From: Alphaproteobacteria bacterium
Lineage (GTDB): Bacteria > Pseudomonadota > Alphaproteobacteria > Caulobacterales > Caulobacteraceae
DNA length: 10,968 bases
NCBI GenBank assembly: GCA_028869395.1
Contig: JAGWSE010000003.1
Span: 1-10,968 of the forward strand
Reading direction: 5' to 3'
A program made the translations under genes and the position numbers. This document shows, piece after piece, positions 6,372 to 10,968 of the stretch. A model generated the notes under the pieces. It saw nothing but the letters and a program-made list of their open reading frames with translations, did not search any database and was not told the DNA's origin. Within the stretch, counting starts at the first letter, position 1. Each line of letters starts with the position of its first letter.

Positions 6372-6396
6372 GTTCGCTTTCTGGAGGGCTCCTTCG

Positions 6397-7632
6397 GTGA
6401 CCGAGAAGACCGCGCAAGCCCAGCCTGCGCCCGTTCCCAGCGACCACATCATGGGTGTCTATCAACGCACCCCGCTGGCGTTCGAGCGAGGCGAAGGCGT
6501 GCGCCTCTACACCACCGACGGCGAGGCCTACCTCGACTGCCTGGCGGGCATCGCCGTCAATGCCCTGGGCCACTCGCATCCCAAGCTGGTGAAGGCGCTG
6601 ACCGACCAGGCCGAGAAGCTCTGGCACGTCTCCAACATCTTCACGATCCCGGGTCAGCAGAAGCTTGCCGGCATGCTGACCGACGCCACCTTCGCCGACG
6701 TGGTCTTCTTCACCAATTCGGGGACCGAGGCGATCGAGTGCGCCATCAAGACGGCGCGCAAGTATCACTGGGCCAAGGGACAGCCGGAGCGCATCGACAT
6801 CATCGGCTTCGAGGGCTCGTTCCACGGCCGCACGCTCGCCGCCGTCAACGCCTCGGGCAACGCCAGCTACCTGGAAGGCTTCGGCCCGCCGATGCCCGGC
6901 TTCGTCCATCTGCCGTTCGGCGACTTCGACGCCATCAAGGGCGCAGTCGGCGAGACGACCGCGGCGATCATCCTCGAGCCGGTGCAGGGCGAAGGCGGCG
7001 CGCGCGCCTGGCCGGAGGCGATGCTGCGCGACATCCGCAGGCTCTGCGACGAGACCGGCACGCTCTTGATCTACGATGAGATCCAGTGCGGCCTCGGACG
7101 CAGCGGCAGGCTCTTCGCCTACGAGTGGCTCGACGGCGCGGCCGACCCGGACATCATGGCGATCGCCAAGGCGCTGGGCGGCGGCTTCCCGGTGGGCGCG
7201 TGCCTGGCCACGGCCGAGGCGGCGCGCGGCATGACGCCGGGCTCGCACGGTTCGACCTATGGCGGCAATCCGCTGGCGATGGCCGTCGGCATCGCCTCCG
7301 TGGAAGAGCTCGCCAAGCCCGAACTCCTGGCCCACGTGCGCGAGGTCGCCGGCTACTTCACCCAGCAGCTCTCGGGCCTGAAGGACCGTTTTCCCGACGT
7401 GGTCGTCGACATCCGCGGCAAGGGCCTGCTGATCGGGGTGAAGCTCGCCACGCCGAACCGCGAATTCATGCAGCACGCCCGCGACCAGCATCTGCTGATC
7501 GCCGGCGGCGGCGACAACTGCGTGCGCCTGCTCCCGCCGCTGGTGATGACCCTCGACGAGGCCCGCGAGGCCATCGAGAAGTTCGAGCGCGCCTGCGAGG
7601 CCGCCTCCGCGAAGGCCAAGGCCGCCGCGTGA
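6397..7632 (+). CDS. argD: Acetylornithine aminotransferase (class III PLP aminotransferase)
   Basis: This 411-residue enzyme transfers the amino group from glutamate to N-acetylglutamate semialdehyde, giving N-acetylornithine for arginine synthesis. It may also serve as succinyldiaminopimelate aminotransferase in lysine synthesis, as in other ArgD proteins. Visible motifs are the N-terminal YLDCLAGIAVNALGHSHP (45-62), the phosphate-binding SGTEA (108-112), YDEIQCGLGRSG (226-237, cofactor-binding D227), the PLP-Schiff-base lysine K258 in AIAKALGGGFPVGA, and STYGGNPLA (286-294). I chose the GTG at 6397 because GGAGGG (6383-6388) lies 8 nt before it and family homology begins shortly after. An in-frame ATG at 6337 would add 20 non-homologous residues running through the leader hairpin. 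It overlaps argF by 4 nt (GTGA), indicating an operon with translational coupling. Confidence 0.95.
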   Translation: MTEKTAQAQPAPVPSDHIMGVYQRTPLAFERGEGVRLYTTDGEAYLDCLAGIAVNALGHSHPKLVKALTDQAEKLWHVSNIFTIPGQQKLAGMLTDATFADVVFFTNSGTEAIECAIKTARKYHWAKGQPERIDIIGFEGSFHGRTLAAVNASGNASYLEGFGPPMPGFVHLPFGDFDAIKGAVGETTAAIILEPVQGEGGARAWPEAMLRDIRRLCDETGTLLIYDEIQCGLGRSGRLFAYEWLDGAADPDIMAIAKALGGGFPVGACLATAEAARGMTPGSHGSTYGGNPLAMAVGIASVEELAKPELLAHVREVAGYFTQQLSGLKDRFPDVVVDIRGKGLLIGVKLATPNREFMQHARDQHLLIAGGGDNCVRLLPPLVMTLDEAREAIEKFERACEAASAKAKAAA

Positions 7633-8561
7633 GCCAGGTCCGTCACTTCATCGATCTCTGGAAGATCGAGGCCGCCGACCTGCGCGCCATCCTCGACGAC
7701 GCCCGGGCGCGCAAGGCCGCGCGGCTGGGCTGGCCGAAGGGGCGGCCCGACGCCGATCGGCCGGCGCAGGATCGCACGCTCGCCATGATCTTCGAGAAGC
7801 ACTCCACCCGCACCCGCTTCTCTTTCGACGCGGCGATGCGCCAGCTCGGCGGCGACGTGATCATCTCCAACGCGTCCGACATGCAGCTCGGCCGGGGCGA
7901 GCCGATCGAGGACACCGCCCGGGTGCTCTCGCGCATGGTCGACGCCATCATGGTCCGCGCCAACGTGCATGAGGACCTGGAGCGGCTTGCGCTCAACGCC
8001 CAGGTGCCGGTGATCAACGGGCTCTCGGACCGTGGCCATCCCTGCCAGATCATGGCCGACATCCTCACCATCGAGGAGCATCGCGGCCCGGTCGCCGGCA
8101 AGACCCTGGCCTGGGTGGGGGACGGCAATAACATGTGCGCGAGCTTCATCCACGCCGCACCGAAGCTGGGTTACCGGCTGAACATCGCCAGCCCCGCCGT
8201 CTATCACCCCGACCTCGTCGACCTCGCCCGCGCAGCCGAGCAGCAGGGCATGGTCCACACCACCGACGATCCGCGCGAGGCGGTGAAGGGCGCAGACGTG
8301 GTGATGACCGACACCTGGGTCTCCATGGGCGACACCGACCATGACGAGCGCATCGACGCGCTGGAGCCCTATCAGGTCGACGAAGCCTTGATGGACGAGG
8401 CCAAGTCCGACGCGGTCTTCCTGCATTGCCTGCCCGCCCACCGTGGCGAGGAGGTGACCGACGCCGTCATCGACGGTCCGCAGAGCCTTGTCTGGGACCA
8501 GGCCGAGAACCGCATCCACGCCCAGAAGTCCATCCTGGCCTGGTGCTTCGAAAAGGTGTGA
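7629..8561 (+). CDS. argF: Ornithine carbamoyltransferase
   Basis: This 310-residue enzyme condenses ornithine with carbamoyl phosphate to citrulline in cytosolic arginine synthesis. The carbamoyl-phosphate loop STRTR (59-63), RANVHEDL (110-117), HPCQ (137-140), the ornithine loop DTWVSMG (228-234) and HCLPA (266-270, catalytic Cys) are all present, and length is typical. The start is the GTG at 7629, whose first bases overlap the argD stop (GTGA, 7629-7632). This gives a normal N-terminus and implies translational coupling rather than an independent ribosome-binding site. The frame is open far upstream inside argD but is not protein-like there. No promoter is seen in front. The gene ends just before a REP-like palindromic element. 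The SMG loop (not found in aspartate carbamoyltransferases) supports ArgF over PyrB. Confidence 0.95.
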   Translation: MSQVRHFIDLWKIEAADLRAILDDARARKAARLGWPKGRPDADRPAQDRTLAMIFEKHSTRTRFSFDAAMRQLGGDVIISNASDMQLGRGEPIEDTARVLSRMVDAIMVRANVHEDLERLALNAQVPVINGLSDRGHPCQIMADILTIEEHRGPVAGKTLAWVGDGNNMCASFIHAAPKLGYRLNIASPAVYHPDLVDLARAAEQQGMVHTTDDPREAVKGADVVMTDTWVSMGDTDHDERIDALEPYQVDEALMDEAKSDAVFLHCLPAHRGEEVTDAVIDGPQSLVWDQAENRIHAQKSILAWCFEKV

Positions 8562-8572
8562 TCCACCGCTCG

Positions 8573-8646
8573 TTCCTGCCGAAAGCGGGAATCCAGGCTG
8601 AGTCCCGGGATGCTGAGCGATCGCTTGGGGCCCCGCTTTCGCGGGG
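8573..8646. repeat. REP-like intergenic palindromic element
   Basis: The gap between argF and the convergent DUF6580 gene is filled by nested symmetry. A left hairpin TTCCTGC-CGAAA-GCGGGAA (8573-8591; one G-T pair) and a right hairpin CCCCGC-TTTC-GCGGGG (8631-8646) flank two perfect palindromes, TCCCGGGA (8603-8610) and AGCGATCGCT (8616-8625). The two hairpins are also inverted copies of one another over 10 bp (8580-8589 with 8632-8641). The GCGAAAGCGGGAA-type core is, from memory, a common dispersed intergenic motif in Proteobacteria. It may act as a bidirectional terminator or mRNA 3'-end stabiliser for the two convergent genes, though no T run follows either stem. Two GANTC sites (8589-8593, 8600-8604) lie inside. 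Confidence 0.7.
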
Positions 8647-8656
8647 ATGTGCGCAG

Positions 8657-9220
8657 TCAGGCCAGGGCCGCCTTCATGTCCCGTCCCTTCAGCGCCTCCA
8701 GCGCCAGCATGCCCGCGCCCGCGAACAGCCAGTCGCCGAAGAGGGTGCCGCGGAAGAAGGGCAGGGCGGCGGTGTAGCATTCGGCCAGGCCGGACAGCGT
8801 GTGCGGATAGGCTGGCGCGCCGGGCAGCGAGCCGCCGGCCGCCCAGACGCCGAAGTTGCTGATCAGGAAGAAGCCGACCGGCGCGCCCGCCACCGCGGCG
8901 ATGCGCCAGGCGATCGGCCGCTCCGCCGCCCAGCGGGCGAACAGGGCCACTGCGGCGAACGCGGCGTAGTCGAGCATTCGCTCCGGATGGAAAGCGCGGC
9001 CGTCGTAGGCGAGGTTGAGCACCGTGTCCGACACCAGCAGGCCCGCGAAGGGCGCCGCCATCCAGGCGAGGTTCCGGCCGAGATACAGCCCGCCCAGCAC
9101 GAACATGGCCCCTACGGGCGTCAGGTTCGGCAGGTGCGGCGCGATGCGGTAGACCGCCACGGCGGCGATCGCCGCCAGGGTCGCGACGCGGGTCAGGCCG
9201 AGGGCGTGCAGTCGGGACAT
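8657..9220 (-). CDS. DUF6580-like multi-spanning membrane protein
   Basis: This 187-residue very hydrophobic protein matches what I recall of the DUF6580 family. Its conserved-looking blocks are PNLTPVGAMFVLGGLYLGRN (31-50), LVSDTVLN (62-69), ISNFGVWAAG (120-129) and YPHTLSGLAECYTAALPFFR (138-157), followed by GDWLFAG. About five membrane spans are likely, near 8-27, 36-68, 84-98, 105-127 and 145-175. The size and compact membrane-only layout recall the substrate-binding subunits of ECF-type transporters, but no ECF partner or substrate clue is in the window, so function is unknown. The ATG at 9220 has GGAG 8 nt upstream. It is read against its neighbours and separates argF from hslO, with a palindromic element at its 3' end. 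Confidence 0.75.
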   Translation of the reverse strand: MSRLHALGLTRVATLAAIAAVAVYRIAPHLPNLTPVGAMFVLGGLYLGRNLAWMAAPFAGLLVSDTVLNLAYDGRAFHPERMLDYAAFAAVALFARWAAERPIAWRIAAVAGAPVGFFLISNFGVWAAGGSLPGAPAYPHTLSGLAECYTAALPFFRGTLFGDWLFAGAGMLALEALKGRDMKAALA

Positions 9221-9244
9221 CGCTCGAACTCCAATGCTGCGCGA

Positions 9245-9274
9245 GCTATAGCGCGCGCCGGGCGCCGGTTACAA
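9245..9274 (-). promoter_or_regulatory. Candidate promoter of the DUF6580 gene
   Basis: On the - strand TTGTAA (9274-9269, 4 of 6 to the -35 consensus) and TATAGC (9250-9245) are separated by 18 bp. The wider GCTATAGC also matches the Caulobacter -10 form GCTANAWC at all but one position. Transcription would begin about 18 nt before the ATG at 9220, leaving room for the GGAG at 9232-9229. Confidence 0.45.
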
Positions 9275-9363
9275 ACCCGCCCTGCGTCGGTCGGACGCCC
9301 TTCCCGCAAGCCCCGACACACGCCAGGCTCGCAACTGGAACTCGGCTACCTATATGGGCGCGG

Positions 9364-10269
9364 ATGACGTCTCCCCTTCCTGACGACCTGGTCGGCGCCT
9401 TCCAGATCGAGGGCGAGCCGGTGCGCGGCCGCCTGGCCCGTCTGGGCCCGGCCATCGACGAGATCCTGACCGGGCACGCCTACCCCGAGCCGGTCGCCAA
9501 CCTGCTGGGCGAGACCTGCGCGCTGGCCGCCCTGGTGGGCTCCAACCTCAAGTTCGACGGCCGCCTCATCCTGCAGGCCCAGGGCTCCGGGCCGGTGCGC
9601 TTCGTGGTGGCCGACTACGACACCTCCGGCGGTCTGCGCGGCTACTGCCGCTACGACGCCGACGCCGTGGCCAAGGCCTCCGAAGGCTTCCAGCGTCCCG
9701 GCGCGCGCAGCCTGCTCGGCGACGGCGTCTTCGTGATGACCGTGGACCAGGGTCCGGACATGGACCGTTATCAGGGCGTCACCGCCATCGAGGGCGAGAC
9801 CCTGGCGCTCTGCGCCGAGCAGTACTTCGCCCAGTCCGAGCAGACGCCCACCCGCATCCTGCTGGCGGTGGGACAGGCCAACGACGGTGCGGGGCCGAAG
9901 TGGCGCGCGGGCGGCGTGCTGATCCAGCACATCGCCGCCGACGACGCGCGCGGCTCGACTCAGGAGGCGTGGGACCGCACCCAGGCGCTGTTCGAGACCA
10001 TCGGCGAGGACGAGCTGATCGATCCGATGCTCGCGGCCAACACCTTGCTGTGGCGGCTCTTCCACGAAGACGGCGTGCGGGTCTTCGAGCCCAGGCCGCT
10101 GCGCGCCTTCTGCCGCTGCAGCCAGGGTCACATCGAGACGGTGCTGCGCTCGTTTCCCGCCTCCGACCGCGCCGACATGGTCGAGCCGGACGGCAAGATC
10201 CACGTCACCTGCGAGTACTGCAGCCGGATCTACGCGGTGGAGCCCGCCGTTCTGGAAGAGGCCGCCTGA
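9364..10269 (+). CDS. hslO: Redox-regulated molecular chaperone Hsp33
   Basis: This 301-residue protein is Hsp33, a cytosolic holdase chaperone. It is switched on when oxidants form disulphides among four zinc-binding cysteines and the C-terminal region unfolds. The cysteines are intact in the family pattern: CRC (C250, C252) and CEYC (C283, C286), spaced 30 residues apart. The N-terminal substrate-binding domain has ETCALAALVGSNLKFDGRLILQ (50-71) and GPVRFVVADY (76-85). A GD-GVF-MTVDQG block (119-130) and a linker region follow. The ATG at 9364 gives the normal family length. No clear Shine-Dalgarno precedes it, and TATAT sits only ~10 nt upstream, so a leaderless or very short-leader mRNA is possible. 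It is divergent from the DUF6580 gene and ends 10 bp from the convergent metZ. Confidence 0.95.
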   Translation: MTSPLPDDLVGAFQIEGEPVRGRLARLGPAIDEILTGHAYPEPVANLLGETCALAALVGSNLKFDGRLILQAQGSGPVRFVVADYDTSGGLRGYCRYDADAVAKASEGFQRPGARSLLGDGVFVMTVDQGPDMDRYQGVTAIEGETLALCAEQYFAQSEQTPTRILLAVGQANDGAGPKWRAGGVLIQHIAADDARGSTQEAWDRTQALFETIGEDELIDPMLAANTLLWRLFHEDGVRVFEPRPLRAFCRCSQGHIETVLRSFPASDRADMVEPDGKIHVTCEYCSRIYAVEPAVLEEAA

Positions 10270-10279
10270 CGGGCGCGCT

Positions 10280-10968
10280 CTAGGCGGCGTCCAGCGCCCG
10301 GCTGACGTCGCGGATCAGGTCGTTGGCGCCTTCCAGGCCCACGCTCATCCGCACCCAGCCTTCGGTCAGGCCCATCTGCAGCCGCTCGGCTTCGGGCATG
10401 GAGCGGTGCGTGGTGGTCGACGGGTGCGTCGCCATCGACTTCGCGTCGCCCAGGTTGTTGGAGATGTCGACGATCTCCAGCGCGTTCAGGAACCGCCAGG
10501 CGTGGGCCCGGTCGCCGAGGTCGAAGGCGATCACATTCCCGCCGCCGGTCATCTGGTTGGCGACGATCGCCGCCTGCGGATGGTCCGGCCGCCCGGGATA
10601 GAGCACGCGCCTGGCCTTGGGGTTCGCGGCGATCACGTCGGCCAGCTTGGCCGCCGTCTGCGTCTGGCGCAGCACCCTGAGCTCCAGCGTCTCCAGACCC
10701 TTCAGCAGAACCCAGGCGTTGAACGGCGACAGCGCCGGCCCGGTGTGGCGCAGCAGGTCCTTGTAGGCCGCGTTCATCATGGCCTCGGAGCACAGGATCG
10801 CGCCGCCCAGCACGCGGCCCTGGCCGTCGATGTGCTTCGTCGCCGAATAGACGACGATATCGGCGCCGAGCGTGAGCGGCCGCTGCAAGAGCGGCGAAGC
10901 GAAGACATTGTCGATGACGAAGACGCCGCCCGCGGCATGCGTGAGCTCGGCGACGGCTTTCAGGTCAA
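10280..10968 (-). CDS. metZ: O-succinylhomoserine sulfhydrylase, C-terminal part (5' end outside window)
   Basis: The visible 229 codons (including the stop) are the C-terminal ~58% of a Cys/Met-metabolism PLP enzyme; the frame is open to the right edge. VFVIDNVFASPLLQRPL carries the cofactor-binding Asp. SATKHIDGQGRVLGGAI holds the Schiff-base lysine (codon 10837-10835). STTTHRSM near the end is the family's substrate-binding segment. The HIDGQGR wording after the lysine is typical of MetZ, which makes homocysteine directly from O-succinylhomoserine and sulfide in methionine synthesis. Cystathionine gamma-synthase and MetY are close relatives and cannot be wholly excluded without the N-terminus. 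The stop is TAG within CTAG at 10280-10283, 10 bp from the hslO stop. There is no room for a separate terminator between the two genes. Confidence 0.88.
   Translation of the reverse strand, partial: DLKAVAELTHAAGGVFVIDNVFASPLLQRPLTLGADIVVYSATKHIDGQGRVLGGAILCSEAMMNAAYKDLLRHTGPALSPFNAWVLLKGLETLELRVLRQTQTAAKLADVIAANPKARRVLYPGRPDHPQAAIVANQMTGGGNVIAFDLGDRAHAWRFLNALEIVDISNNLGDAKSMATHPSTTTHRSMPEAERLQMGLTEGWVRMSVGLEGANDLIRDVSRALDAA

Noticed and set aside
6223..8780. Long - strand open frames opposite argD and argF
   Set aside because: They overlap well-supported enzymes fully, and their translations are low-complexity His/Arg/Gly-rich shadows.
9221..9363. Possible cobalamin riboswitch upstream of the DUF6580 gene (a GGGAAGGGCG-like stretch on the - strand)
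   Set aside because: The conserved B12-box and the upstream core of the riboswitch are absent, and the gap is too short.

Overview
The window is about 11 kb of high-GC, gene-dense alphaproteobacterial chromosome. A complete gcrA gene (cell-cycle regulator of the CcrM/CtrA/DnaA circuit) places it in the Alphaproteobacteria. The GcrA C-terminal region and the overall gene set suggest Caulobacterales (Caulobacter, Phenylobacterium or a relative); the genus is inferred by recognition, not by a database search. No mobile element, phage, CRISPR array, rRNA or tRNA is visible. No stretch over 300 bases lacks a gene.

Region 1 (1-3064). The window opens inside a Lys/Ala/Pro-rich, histone-H1-like reading frame. 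It ends tail to tail with hisN (histidinol-phosphatase of the inositol-monophosphatase fold). Upstream of hisN on the same (-) strand lies a small XRE-type regulator. Divergent from that is a LpxL/HtrB-type acyltransferase on the + strand, which ends tail to tail with a DUF2093 small protein.

Region 2 (2831-5456). On the - strand, gcrA, xseA (Exo VII large subunit) and the DUF2093 gene follow in that order. A probable terminator sits between gcrA and xseA. The 249-bp gap between gcrA and a divergent ABC-2 permease holds a near-consensus CtrA site, a one-mismatch DnaA box and a GANTC (CcrM) site, matching what is known of gcrA control in Caulobacter crescentus.

Region 3 (5457-10968). After the permease comes an argD-argF arginine-biosynthesis pair with a 4-nt GTGA overlap, preceded by a candidate promoter and a leader hairpin. 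A REP-like palindromic element follows argF. A DUF6580-type membrane protein on the - strand then separates argF from hslO (redox chaperone Hsp33). The window ends in the C-terminal part of metZ (O-succinylhomoserine sulfhydrylase), convergent with hslO.

Most genes are housekeeping: histidine, arginine and methionine synthesis, lipid A acylation, DNA repair, redox proteostasis and cell-cycle control. I see no clear evidence of a wholly new system. The points most worth a second look are the gcrA control region, the xseA/DUF2093 linkage, the REP-like element with the inserted DUF6580 gene, the argD leader, and the near-exclusion of CTAG from coding sequence.
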